Shown here piece after piece: positions 36,546 through 45,056 of a DNA stretch of 64,000 nucleotides; the first letter of the stretch is position 1, and every line of letters starts with the position of its first letter. This DNA comes from Bin87 sp963666415 (GTDB taxonomy: Bacteria > Chloroflexota > Dehalococcoidia > Lucifugimonadales > UBA3495). The translations under genes and the position numbers were made by a program. The notes beneath the pieces were generated by a model that was not told the DNA's origin, did not search any database, and saw only the letters and a list, made by a program, of their open reading frames with translations. Where the stretch lies: NCBI GenBank assembly GCA_963666415.2, contig CAXXPD010000003.1:806001-870000 (forward strand), read 5' to 3'.

Positions 36546-37979
36546 TCACAGCGATGGAGGGCGGCGCAAATGCCAGGGGGTGGCTTGTTCGTAGGCGAAT
36601 GCTGCCCGGAGCACGTTGGTTTCGCCGAGTTGCGGACCGGCGATCTGCAACGCCAGCGGCAAGCCGCCGTCGCCATCCTGGGTGAACCCGCATGGAATGC
36701 TCAGCGCTGGGCAACCACTGAGGCTATACAGCCCTCGGAAGCTTCCTTCCCGCAACGCTGATGCGGCCATCTCTTTGTTGCTAACAACGCTGGGTTCGTC
36801 CGACAACAAACCGGCCGGGCCAGTCGACGTGGGTTGCAGCAACAGGTCGACTTCCCGGAACATGTGAAATACCTGGCGTCGAATGAGCGCCCTGAGTTTC
36901 AGCGCTTTGTAATATGCTTGGGCAGGTATCAGATTGCCCACCGCGAATGCCACCCGCGTGTTGGGGTGGTAGTCCTCAAACCGTTCTCGCATCCATTCCG
37001 GGTTTAGGCTAACTCGTTCGGTGCTGGTAATAGTGCGGACAATTGGGCCGGTAACCGCCGCCAGCGGCAAGCTGACCGGGACTACGGTGGCGCCCAAATC
37101 TCGAAATACTCCGATGGCGGCTTCTACCGCTGCCGCACTTTGTTCATTGAGAGTCAGGCCGTGCCCTCCCATCAGTTCCTGCACCACGCCGATACGCATT
37201 CCGGACACGCCGGCGTCGAGATCGGAGGTGTAATCAGGAACCGGCTCGCGGCGGCTATAGCGGTCCAGGGGGTCGTAGCCGGCAATGGCGCCCAGCGTCA
37301 GCGCGCAGTCAGTTACGGTGCGCGAGATGGGGCCGATGGTATCAACCGACCAGCTGGCTCCGTCCACGCCGGCGCGACTGACCCGGCCCCAGGTCGGGCG
37401 GATGCCCACTAGTCCGCTGTTGGCGGCGGGTCCACGAATGGACCCGCCCGTGTCCTCGCCAAGGGCAGTTGCGCACAGGAACCCGGCGGTAGCAGAACCG
37501 CTGCCGGTGCTGGAGGTGCCCGGGTTACGTCGGGTGTCCCACGGGTTGCGGGCAGCGCCGAACCAGGAGCTGATCGGATCCCCCAAGGCGAATTCGCTCA
37601 TATTGGTTTTGCCGATGATGATGGCTCCGGCCGCCTTGAGACGGGCCACAACTGTCGCGTCCTTACCAGGTACGAAATCGGCGCGAATTTTGGACGCATC
37701 AGTGGTCCGTATGCCGGCGGTATGGATCTGATCCTTGACTCCAACGGGCACGCCGTGGAGCGGGCCGAGCACGTTGCCGGCAACCAGTTCGGCTTCCAGT
37801 CGTTTGGCTTCCGCCCGGGCTTCATCGGCGCAAATGGTGATGAAGGCGTTGAGCTGGCTCCCCACGGCGTCGATCCGGTCCAGGTAGGCGTCAACTGCTT
37901 CCACCGGTGATATCTGGCGTTGGCGAATAGACTGCGCCAATTCTGACGCGGGCATGAACGGTATTTCGTGGGCAACCAT
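36546..37979 (-). CDS. Amidase-signature-family hydrolase (GatA/AtzE-like)
   Basis: The 477-residue protein has the catalytic Lys in VPVGVKDQIHTAG (about 81), the cis-Ser in TSSTGSGSATAGF (about 155; the usual GGSSSGS is changed to GTSSTGS) and the nucleophile in GEDTGGSIRGPAAN (about 177). It is closer in layout to AtzE-type enzymes than to housekeeping GatA, as no gatB is near. Its ATG lies one base after the stop of a 63-residue GatC-like gene, so the two are translated together. An out-of-frame open stretch continues past its stop to 36428. Confidence 0.9.
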   Translation of the reverse strand: MVAHEIPFMPASELAQSIRQRQISPVEAVDAYLDRIDAVGSQLNAFITICADEARAEAKRLEAELVAGNVLGPLHGVPVGVKDQIHTAGIRTTDASKIRADFVPGKDATVVARLKAAGAIIIGKTNMSEFALGDPISSWFGAARNPWDTRRNPGTSSTGSGSATAGFLCATALGEDTGGSIRGPAANSGLVGIRPTWGRVSRAGVDGASWSVDTIGPISRTVTDCALTLGAIAGYDPLDRYSRREPVPDYTSDLDAGVSGMRIGVVQELMGGHGLTLNEQSAAAVEAAIGVFRDLGATVVPVSLPLAAVTGPIVRTITSTERVSLNPEWMRERFEDYHPNTRVAFAVGNLIPAQAYYKALKLRALIRRQVFHMFREVDLLLQPTSTGPAGLLSDEPSVVSNKEMAASALREGSFRGLYSLSGCPALSIPCGFTQDGDGGLPLALQIAGPQLGETNVLRAAFAYEQATPWHLRRPPSL

Positions 37980-37980
37980 A

Positions 37981-38172
37981 CTAATCCTCCAGGTCCGCGG
38001 GTTGGGCTACGGCGACGTACTCCTCCAGGTTGAAGCCCGGAGGGTTGATCTCCGCAATTGATTCCAGCATCGCATTCAGGCTGTGTGTCACCTGGCTGAG
38101 TTCAGGTTCGTCCAAAGTCAGGTTAACTGCCTTGGCCAAAGCCCGCACATCTTCGTTGGTTAAATCGGACAT
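37981..38172 (-). CDS. GatC-like small subunit paired with the amidase
   Basis: The 63-residue protein reads DLTNEDVRALAKAVNLTLDE, then ELSQVTHSLNAMLESIAEIN and ends EYVAVAQPADLED. This is the GatC/AtzG plan: a two-helix N-terminal unit and an extended tail that wraps round the amidase subunit. AAGGAGG seven bases upstream fixes ATG 38172 as the start. It is immediately followed by the amidase gene. Confidence 0.8.
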   Translation of the reverse strand: MSDLTNEDVRALAKAVNLTLDEPELSQVTHSLNAMLESIAEINPPGFNLEEYVAVAQPADLED

Positions 38173-38389
38173 TTCGACCTCCTTGGATGGAGTCAGGCTA
38201 CACCGTCTGCCCGGTAATCGCCAGGCGGACACTAACCGAGCCGGGACGTTGGCTGGACTCGCCCGTGCGGACGGTGCCGTGGGAACTCGTTAGATTGCCC
38301 AACGTCTGCCGGGGGCGTCTGATTGGGTCCCGGCAGGCGTTGGCACGGGCCGGCGAGTCGCAGCCGGCACCGAGGGAGCCAACGCGACG

Positions 38390-39580
38390 TCAGAAGTTGT
38401 GTGGGGTCCAGGGTTGTCGCTCGGCAGCGAACATACGATCGGCGCGCAACAATGCGCCCGGGGAACGCTCTTCCACCAGGCCGGCCATTGCAAGCGTGCT
38501 GAAACTGACCGCACCCATGTACGTCGAGGCCAACGCGGAAACCCCAATTGCCAAATCTGGAGACGATTCAGTGGCACAGCAGCTGGCCCCGTCAGGAAAA
38601 GATTCCAACTCGAACCGCCGCTGGTTCCAGGGACAGAAATCGTCTCGCACGTCGATCACCAGGCGGTCATTTTGCAGGTAACGGCGTAGCTGGAGGGCCG
38701 CAGCGACATCGATGATGCGTACCCACACGCCGTCTCGGGATATCCGCTGCAGCCGTCGGGTGTCGGCCAACATCCATGGCATGGGGTCGTCCACTGGGCG
38801 GCGTATCGCTTCGGTAACGGTCATGAGGTCGATCTCGAAGCAAAATCTCCACAGAGCAGCGTTAGCTTCCACCGTGGTTGCCATTAACTCGTTCACCGTC
38901 AGGGTTGTCCCGCTGGTGCGGTAGGTAGCGTAACCGTCCACCCGCCCGTCTACTTCGTAAGCAGCATAAAAGAGGCCGCCCTGACCACCCTGACGGTGTT
39001 CCGGCGCCCGGGAATCCCGTTGCCAGTGGTGCATGGCCCTTTGAAAAACGGCGGGCCGGCCGAGGGTGCTACGACGGAACACTTCGGGGAACTCCCTGGT
39101 AATATCCACCGGGTCGACAAACACAATGCGACCGCTACCTTCAAATGGACGGGCGTAAGCGTTGTGGTGGCGTTCAATCGACCAGCGCTCGTGCAAAGAA
39201 CCGACGCCATAACCAAACCTGCCGTAGATTATGCTTTGGGAAGCGAACAGCGCGGACAGGGGCTCGCCGCGTTCATGGAAATCGTTGAACTGATAGCGCA
39301 TTATTCGAGTCATAATACCCCGGCGGGTATGCGTAGGTTGCACTGCCACGTTGGACACGCCGGCGATATATGCTGACGCCCCTGGCAGGGACATCTCGAG
39401 AAAATGAGAATGCGAACCGCCCACTATTTTTCCCTGGTCGAACACCGCGATGGACCGAGCCAGATCAAAATGCGGCCTGAATTCCTCCGGGTCATGGTTC
39501 AGGCGGTTGCCGTGAGACCGCGATTCAGAATGTAGCCACTCAACGAATTCTGCATCTGATACCGTCCTCAGCTCAAGCAT
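38390..39580 (-). CDS. Eis-type GNAT N-acetyltransferase
   Basis: The 396-residue protein has the Eis three-part plan. The N-terminal GNAT domain has VSNVAVQPTHTRRGIMTRIM (acetyl-CoA loop, about 96-115) and SALFASQSIIYGRFGYGVGS (about 130-150). A second GNAT-like domain follows (about 190-300, GYATYRTSGTTLTVNELM). The C-terminal sterol-carrier-like domain ends MGAVSFSTLAMAGLVEE and a free terminal carboxylate (HNF). Eis proteins acetylate amines on aminoglycosides or other substrates. The gene is upstream of the GatC-amidase pair on the same strand, 217 bases away. A fragment of a relative is at 8189-8320. Confidence 0.88.
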   Translation of the reverse strand: MLELRTVSDAEFVEWLHSESRSHGNRLNHDPEEFRPHFDLARSIAVFDQGKIVGGSHSHFLEMSLPGASAYIAGVSNVAVQPTHTRRGIMTRIMRYQFNDFHERGEPLSALFASQSIIYGRFGYGVGSLHERWSIERHHNAYARPFEGSGRIVFVDPVDITREFPEVFRRSTLGRPAVFQRAMHHWQRDSRAPEHRQGGQGGLFYAAYEVDGRVDGYATYRTSGTTLTVNELMATTVEANAALWRFCFEIDLMTVTEAIRRPVDDPMPWMLADTRRLQRISRDGVWVRIIDVAAALQLRRYLQNDRLVIDVRDDFCPWNQRRFELESFPDGASCCATESSPDLAIGVSALASTYMGAVSFSTLAMAGLVEERSPGALLRADRMFAAERQPWTPHNF

Positions 39581-39796
39581 CGCGTTTACGCTCCCTTCAC
39601 AACAATCATTGCAACGAAATATGCTGGATTATAGGACATTGGGGCCGGCCTGCCATGTATCCTTGCGCGTCCAATTTCATTCCGGCCCACCACGGGGGCT
39701 GCCAAACGGGGGTGTTCAGATAGCACGTCCCGAATCGGGTAAAAATTTTTGGAATGGTTGACCGGTGATGGCCTAATTGGACGCGTCAATCCTGGT

Positions 39797-41191
39797 TCAA
39801 TCCCGATCGCGCCGTGCGGACCGGAGGTTACGGAAATTCGAGTCGTAGGCGACGGTCCACCCCAATTCTACCTGCCGGTCCAGGGGCACGGCCGGCGGGA
39901 CACTGGACCCTTGCAGCGTGCGTCCGATGGCGTTGCTGTTTTCCAGGTCGTAAATCTGTGATTCGGGCAGCCCCAATACACCAGACAGCACGTAGTTGTT
40001 GTCCTCGCCTAGCAGGGGCGCTGATTTCCTGATGCGGATGTCGTTACCGGACAATTTCCATCCCCGGCTCACGTATTCGCGGCGTCCCAGGCCCGTATCG
40101 GGATGGTGGTCTACGGATTCAAAATACCGCCTGTCGCGCAGGTGGGGGTCGGCCAACAAACCCTTGCCGTCCAGCACCGGCCCCGCCGGCACCCCTCGGT
40201 TCTGCAACAGTTCCATTACCTGTAATTGGGTTTTGGATGAAGTCCAGTCATTGATTATCGCGTCAAGTTCGTCCTGGTGCTGGTGGCGAACGATTGCATC
40301 GACAAACCTGGGGTCGTGTGCGACCTCCGGAGTGTCCAACGCCGAACACAGCGCGTTCCACTCGATGTCATCGCGCACGGCGATAACCACCCATTCGTCA
40401 TCGCCCCGACAGGGGTAGCAACCGTGGGGCGAAAAATGCTCGTGTCGGTTGCCGAGCCGACGAGTACGGCGGCCGTTGAACGCGTAATCCAGCAATCCTT
40501 CACCGATGAACGAAACGCCCACCTGGTACATTGCCAGGTCGACCCACATGCCATGTCCGGTGCGCGCGCGGTGGAACAGGCTGGCCAGCACCGCGAGTTG
40601 CGCAGTCCAGCTGGCCAGGAAGTCGGTGTAGGAGTTGGCAATCTTGTTGGGCACGGTGCCGGGAGACGAACGGCCGTCGGCGTCAACATCCAGGTAGCCC
40701 ATGAATGCCCCGGTGCCGTGAGTTGGTTCCAGTGCGGTGGCCATCGCGCCGAAATCCGTCCAGGGGCCAGAGTGCCCGTATCCGGTGTTGGACACCATGA
40801 TGAGATCTGGTTTGTGGGTTTTCAGACGCGCGTAGTCCAGTCCGAATCGGCGCATCACGCGGGGCGTGAAGTTTTCCAGCACCACATCGGACACGCTGAC
40901 CAGCTGCTGCAATACCTGCAGCGCGGCTTCGGAACGCAGGTCGAGGGTCAGGCTGAGTTTGCCACGATTCAGGGTCTGGAATGTGCCGCCGCGTTCCCAG
41001 TACAACTCGCCAGGGTCGTTGTCGGGATAGGGGCCATTCAGCGTGCGGGTTGTATCGACAAACTGGTTGTGATGGGTGTCAATCTTGATGACCTCGGCGC
41101 CCAGGTCGGCGAGGTAGGCGCCGCAGTAGGGCATTGCAAACACCCGGCTGAGGTCGACGACGCGGATGCCATCCAACGGCAGTGTTGTCAT
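39797..41191 (-). CDS. CaiB/BaiF CoA-transferase, last gene of a catabolic operon
   Basis: The protein (464 residues from ATG 41191) has LDGIRVVDLSRVFAMPYCGA, DLGAEVIKIDTH, SDVVLENFTPRVMRRFGLDY and VSNTGYGHSGPWTDFGAMAT. The position normally holding the catalytic Asp (followed by QAMSG in the relative at 26941) here reads DFGAMAT, so the nucleophile may be shifted. It carries a longer C-terminus than its neighbour. It starts 40 bases after the end of another CoA-transferase gene; adjacent family III pairs can form hetero-oligomers. GAGGA before ATG 41191 favours this start over TTG 41227. Confidence 0.9.
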   Translation of the reverse strand: MTTLPLDGIRVVDLSRVFAMPYCGAYLADLGAEVIKIDTHHNQFVDTTRTLNGPYPDNDPGELYWERGGTFQTLNRGKLSLTLDLRSEAALQVLQQLVSVSDVVLENFTPRVMRRFGLDYARLKTHKPDLIMVSNTGYGHSGPWTDFGAMATALEPTHGTGAFMGYLDVDADGRSSPGTVPNKIANSYTDFLASWTAQLAVLASLFHRARTGHGMWVDLAMYQVGVSFIGEGLLDYAFNGRRTRRLGNRHEHFSPHGCYPCRGDDEWVVIAVRDDIEWNALCSALDTPEVAHDPRFVDAIVRHQHQDELDAIINDWTSSKTQLQVMELLQNRGVPAGPVLDGKGLLADPHLRDRRYFESVDHHPDTGLGRREYVSRGWKLSGNDIRIRKSAPLLGEDNNYVLSGVLGLPESQIYDLENSNAIGRTLQGSSVPPAVPLDRQVELGWTVAYDSNFRNLRSARRDRD

Positions 41192-41231
41192 GACGCGGTC
41201 CTCGGTCGATGGTGGCGGCAGGCGCAATACA

Positions 41232-42425
41232 TCAGATGGTGCCGGTAGCCCTCAATTGAATAATCCCGTCTGTCGAGTAGCCCAAATCGTCGCCGTAGAT
41301 TTCAACGTTGTGTTGCCCGAGCAACGGGGCAGGTCGCCGGATGGAAAATTCCATTCCGGACAGTTTCGGTCCCAGGCCGGGGTAGTTGGCGGTGCCGGCC
41401 ACCGGATGGGTTACCGACGCAAAGAAATCTCGTTCTCGCAGGTGTTCGCATTCGTACAAGTCGCCCGCATCTTGCGCCATTCCGAAAACCAGCCGCCGCT
41501 CTCCGGAAGCCTGGTGCAGGGGTTTGCGATCCCATTGGGACAATCCTCGTAGTAGCAGTTCGTTCAGCTCTTCCCCGAACTCGATGCGCCCGGCGCCGGT
41601 GGCGAAACGTTCGTCCTTCAACTCTTCCAGGCCAATCAGGTCGGCGACGGTTGCCCACGGTTGCGAACCCTGCACCGATGGTATGACGTAACCATCTTTG
41701 GCCGGTATCAGCTCCTCGAACCCGGAACCACGCACCGGGCGCCGGCCTTTGATGGCCCCCATGTAGTTGTAATAGGGAACCGCCTGCACCAGGTGCGACG
41801 CCAGGCACTCCACGGTGGACACGTCGACAGATTGGCCTTGTCCGGTGGTCAGGCGTTGGAACAGCGCCGCTGTGGTTGCCACCGCCGCGTTGACGCCGGC
41901 CACGTAGAAGGATTGATTCAGGGCGTTGCGTAACGGTTCCCGGTCTGAGTCCCCGGAGTGGTACATCAATCCGCTCATTGCGTAGGCAACGATGTCGGGG
42001 CCTTTGAAGTCGCGGTGTGGCCCGTATTGGCCAAAGGGCGTGATGGACGTAGCAATCAGATGTGGGTAGGTAATGGTCAGGTGATCCGATTTCAGCTCGG
42101 GCACCGGTTGCTGGTTGGGCGCGAAGTTAGCGACCAGGACATCGGCGTCTTCTAGCAACCGCGCCAACAGCTTCAGTCCGGCGGATGTCTCTGGGTTTAG
42201 TGTTACACCGCGCTTGTTGGTATTGAGGTACAGGAACGGTATGCTTTTGTCGGGGTGAGGATCGTCGCCAACGAAGGGCCCCATGCGTCGGGCTTCGTCG
42301 CCGATGCCGGGGGGTTCAATCTTGATGACGTCCGCGCCGTAGTCGGCGAGCAGCTTGGCACAAAAGGGAGCCGAAACATGGCCTCCCATTTCCAGCACGC
42401 GAATCCCGTCAAGAATGCCGGGCAT
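41232..42425 (-). CDS. CaiB/BaiF CoA-transferase
   Basis: The 397-residue protein has LDGIRVLEMGGHVSAPFCAK, DYGADVIKIEPPGIGDEAR, FLYLNTNKRGVTLN, TSITPFGQYGPHRDFKGPDI (likely catalytic Asp in GPDIVAYAMSG) and TTGQGQSVDVSTVECL, all standard for family III transferases. ATG 42425 overlaps the stop of the MaoC gene by one base (TGATG), so translation is coupled. Taken with its neighbours, it probably activates the acid that the MaoC-type hydratase then acts on. Confidence 0.92.
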   Translation of the reverse strand: MPGILDGIRVLEMGGHVSAPFCAKLLADYGADVIKIEPPGIGDEARRMGPFVGDDPHPDKSIPFLYLNTNKRGVTLNPETSAGLKLLARLLEDADVLVANFAPNQQPVPELKSDHLTITYPHLIATSITPFGQYGPHRDFKGPDIVAYAMSGLMYHSGDSDREPLRNALNQSFYVAGVNAAVATTAALFQRLTTGQGQSVDVSTVECLASHLVQAVPYYNYMGAIKGRRPVRGSGFEELIPAKDGYVIPSVQGSQPWATVADLIGLEELKDERFATGAGRIEFGEELNELLLRGLSQWDRKPLHQASGERRLVFGMAQDAGDLYECEHLRERDFFASVTHPVAGTANYPGLGPKLSGMEFSIRRPAPLLGQHNVEIYGDDLGYSTDGIIQLRATGTI

Positions 42426-43495
42426 CACCAGGCATCCTCTTCCCAGACCAGCGGCAACGACTGGCCGCGTTTAGGTAGCACCACCATTGCGGTGCCCGAC
42501 GCCGTCTGACCGCCACGGTCGTTTTGCAGCGCAACCTGGCAATCGACGTAACCGTAGCCGTCGCCTTCCCGCGTGTCGGTTACGGTGCCGAAGATGGTCA
42601 GCGTGTCCCCGGGGAAGTCCATGCCGCGGTGCTGCACGTAGAACCGCTTGAACCACCCTTCCTCGCCGGCAAAGTCGAGGAGCAGTTGGCCCAGATACTG
42701 GTTTTTCAGCGAACCGTTCACCACCACATTGGGCAAACCCTGGTGCAGCTGGGCAAAGGGCAAATCCCAATGGATGCGGGCGTAGTTGCCGTTGGCCGCG
42801 GCCCACCTGATCAGATGCGTGGTGGTCATCGGCCCCTTGACTACCGTGGGCAGATCCATTCCCACCGCAATGTCCTCGAAGTAACGCTGGGCCGAGGGAT
42901 TGGGTACCGGCTTGGCGAGGATGACCTCCGGATCTGGCGGCGCCACCGGCACTGTGGTCAGCGTTTCGGATACTAGCGCCACGTCGTTTGGTTGTTCGCC
43001 GGCCGGCAACGCCCGATGGATGCTGACTCGTTTGGCAGTGCTCAACCTGGTGCTATGCTGGTCGCTCTGCGTCTCCTCGCGCACTATGAACACCAGCGGG
43101 CCGGAACGTCCCTGCTTCTCGAAAATGTCCAGCACGCGAAACTGCCTGGTTACCCAGGAACCGACGTAGGCCGGCGCCAGAAATTGCCAGTCGCTGCCGC
43201 CGTTGAGTCCGTAGCTGTTGAACGGCAGCGGCACCTCGAAGTGCCATTCCTGGCCGGCGCCAAAGTACCCGATCGGCGGCGCGATATCTTTCCAGGCGGC
43301 CAGTGGAGGGCACAGCAGGCCACCGAAACGGCTGCGCTGGGCGTAGTCGGCGTCGACATACAGCGGGTTAAGATCCTCGATGGCATCGGCCACGTCGTAT
43401 GCCATCTCAGCGCTAATGGGAAAACGGTTACGCTCCGGTGCGGTTTCCTGCCCGATGAGGGAGGCGATTTCTTCGGTTATCAGAGTGCCGGGCAT
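42425..43495 (-). CDS. Double-hotdog MaoC-type enoyl-CoA hydratase (mesaconyl/itaconyl-CoA hydratase-like)
   Basis: The protein (356 residues from ATG 43495) contains two hotdog folds. The N-terminal FAS1-like dehydratase unit has FPISAEMAYDVADAIEDLNP and RFGGLLCPPLAAW. The C-terminal MaoC unit has HLIRWAAANGNYARIHWDLP and GLPNVVVNGSLKNQYLGQLL. The catalytic His/Asp pair of the hydratase 2 motif is replaced by the NYARIHWD variant seen in mesaconyl-C4-CoA and itaconyl-CoA hydratase-like proteins. AGGAG ten bases before ATG 43495 fixes the start. It follows a MmgE/PrpD gene and is coupled to a CoA-transferase gene. Confidence 0.85.
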   Translation of the reverse strand: MPGTLITEEIASLIGQETAPERNRFPISAEMAYDVADAIEDLNPLYVDADYAQRSRFGGLLCPPLAAWKDIAPPIGYFGAGQEWHFEVPLPFNSYGLNGGSDWQFLAPAYVGSWVTRQFRVLDIFEKQGRSGPLVFIVREETQSDQHSTRLSTAKRVSIHRALPAGEQPNDVALVSETLTTVPVAPPDPEVILAKPVPNPSAQRYFEDIAVGMDLPTVVKGPMTTTHLIRWAAANGNYARIHWDLPFAQLHQGLPNVVVNGSLKNQYLGQLLLDFAGEEGWFKRFYVQHRGMDFPGDTLTIFGTVTDTREGDGYGYVDCQVALQNDRGGQTASGTAMVVLPKRGQSLPLVWEEDAW

Positions 43496-43653
43496 TTGGT
43501 TATGCTCCTGTTCGAGCCAAAGTCCGTCGATGACCGGCGGATTGGGTGGGGGCGTAGAGTTGGCCACGGCGTCGACGGCCCGGCACTGCATCGCCGGTGC
43601 GACGCGGTTGCAATTTTAACCGAACCGGTGCAATTCTACAAACGCCGTGAGGT

Positions 43654-45012
43654 TCAGGTCGGCCCGGACAACAACTCGGTCAGTTCGTTGATATGTTCCA
43701 GCTCGTCCAGGCGGGAGACCATTTCGATTACCTGTTGCATCCGTTGCTGGCCTAAAGTTTCCCGCGACAGCAGGTGAAACTTGCCGAGCAATTCTTCGCG
43801 CGACGCCGGGTTGGAATAATCTCCGTGCTGGCTGGTGACGTCTGATGCCAGAACGCGTTGATTCTTCAGATGTACGACAACTCGGGCAGCGGGGTAATCG
43901 TAACGACGGAGGCTCATCTGATCGTCAGCGACCACCTCGATGCGGTGGGCCAGACTCCTGACGTCGTCGTTGTCGACCCGATCGGGATAGAATGCGGTTA
44001 CGTCGGTTACTCCGTAGTGGATGGCGGCGGCCACCGCGTAGGGGATGGAGAACTTGGCCGACAGCATGTTGTCAGGTTCAGGGTTGGTCATGATCTGCAC
44101 GATGGACGGGGCGTCCACCGTAATCCGGTCGACCTGAGCGGCGGTGAAGGTTTCCTGGCGCAGCAGGTTTTGCACGGCGTCCAGCACCGGATGGTTGTAC
44201 AGGCAGCAGGCGTGCAGCTTGAAGTAATTCTGCTCGATGCGAAACTGCCCCGGTGTACCCAGACCGTCAACCACCGCGTTGGGGTCGAAGCCGTCTCCCA
44301 GGAAACTGCCGTACAGGTCGGCCGGGCCATCGTCAATGGCGGTAAAGCCGCACTGGCTCAGGTACGCCGCCATGATACCCTGGAATCCGGAGCGGCCCGG
44401 GTACAGGTTTCGCACCGTGGCGCCTTCCAGGCAGGGTGTCCAGGTGTTGGCTGGGCTCATCGACATGGCCAGGTTCATTGCCAGACGGGTCTCGGTAGGA
44501 TCGAATCGCAACAGGCGAGACGCCGCCGCCGCCGTGCCGATGGTGCCCCAGGTTCCGTGGGAATGAACCTCGGGGCGCACCTGGGTGGCGGTGCCGATAC
44601 GGGAGATAACTTCATACCCGACGATGATGCTTTCCAGAACCTCTTTACCGGTGCGGCCTAAATCTTCGCCGACCGCGATGGCCCCAGGCGTTACGTGGAT
44701 GGAAGGATGCCCGCCGCCCAGTCGGTTGCCTTCATCCATCTCCAAGGCGACGCCGGCGGTGGCGTTCACGAGCGTGGCCCATACCGGCTGCGTCTTGCGG
44801 GCGTGTCCAAGGATGGTGGCGTTCCCAGGGCCGCTCATCTTGGCCGCCAGTTGGGCCAGGTTGGCGTTTTCTGGCTGGCGGCTGCCGGCGGAAATGGCGC
44901 CAATGGTGTCCAGCACCACGTCTTTGGCCGCCGCGACAGTGGAGCCCGCGAGGTCTTCCAGGCGGACAGTGGCAACGAATTCGGCGAGTTGGTCCAGGTA
45001 ATGGGATGCCAT
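43654..45012 (-). CDS. MmgE/PrpD family protein
   Basis: The protein (452 residues from ATG 45012) belongs to the family of 2-methylcitrate dehydratase (PrpD), cis-aconitate decarboxylase and iminodisuccinate epimerase. Helical N-terminal domain: AAAKDVVLDTIGAISAGS, GNATILGHARKTQPVWATLV, ALEMDEGNRLGGGHPSIHVT (the conserved D-E/H region, about 92-111). C-terminal lid: FKLHACCLYNHPVLDAVQNL and AKFSIPYAVAAAIHYG. The reaction cannot be fixed from sequence. GGAGGGG precedes the ATG. It is the second gene of the operon, 44 bases after the haloacetate-dehalogenase-like gene. Confidence 0.9.
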   Translation of the reverse strand: MASHYLDQLAEFVATVRLEDLAGSTVAAAKDVVLDTIGAISAGSRQPENANLAQLAAKMSGPGNATILGHARKTQPVWATLVNATAGVALEMDEGNRLGGGHPSIHVTPGAIAVGEDLGRTGKEVLESIIVGYEVISRIGTATQVRPEVHSHGTWGTIGTAAAASRLLRFDPTETRLAMNLAMSMSPANTWTPCLEGATVRNLYPGRSGFQGIMAAYLSQCGFTAIDDGPADLYGSFLGDGFDPNAVVDGLGTPGQFRIEQNYFKLHACCLYNHPVLDAVQNLLRQETFTAAQVDRITVDAPSIVQIMTNPEPDNMLSAKFSIPYAVAAAIHYGVTDVTAFYPDRVDNDDVRSLAHRIEVVADDQMSLRRYDYPAARVVVHLKNQRVLASDVTSQHGDYSNPASREELLGKFHLLSRETLGQQRMQQVIEMVSRLDELEHINELTELLSGPT

Positions 45013-45056
45013 GATCCCCTCCACCATTTTGGATTTCCGGGCTTAGCTGGCGGCCT

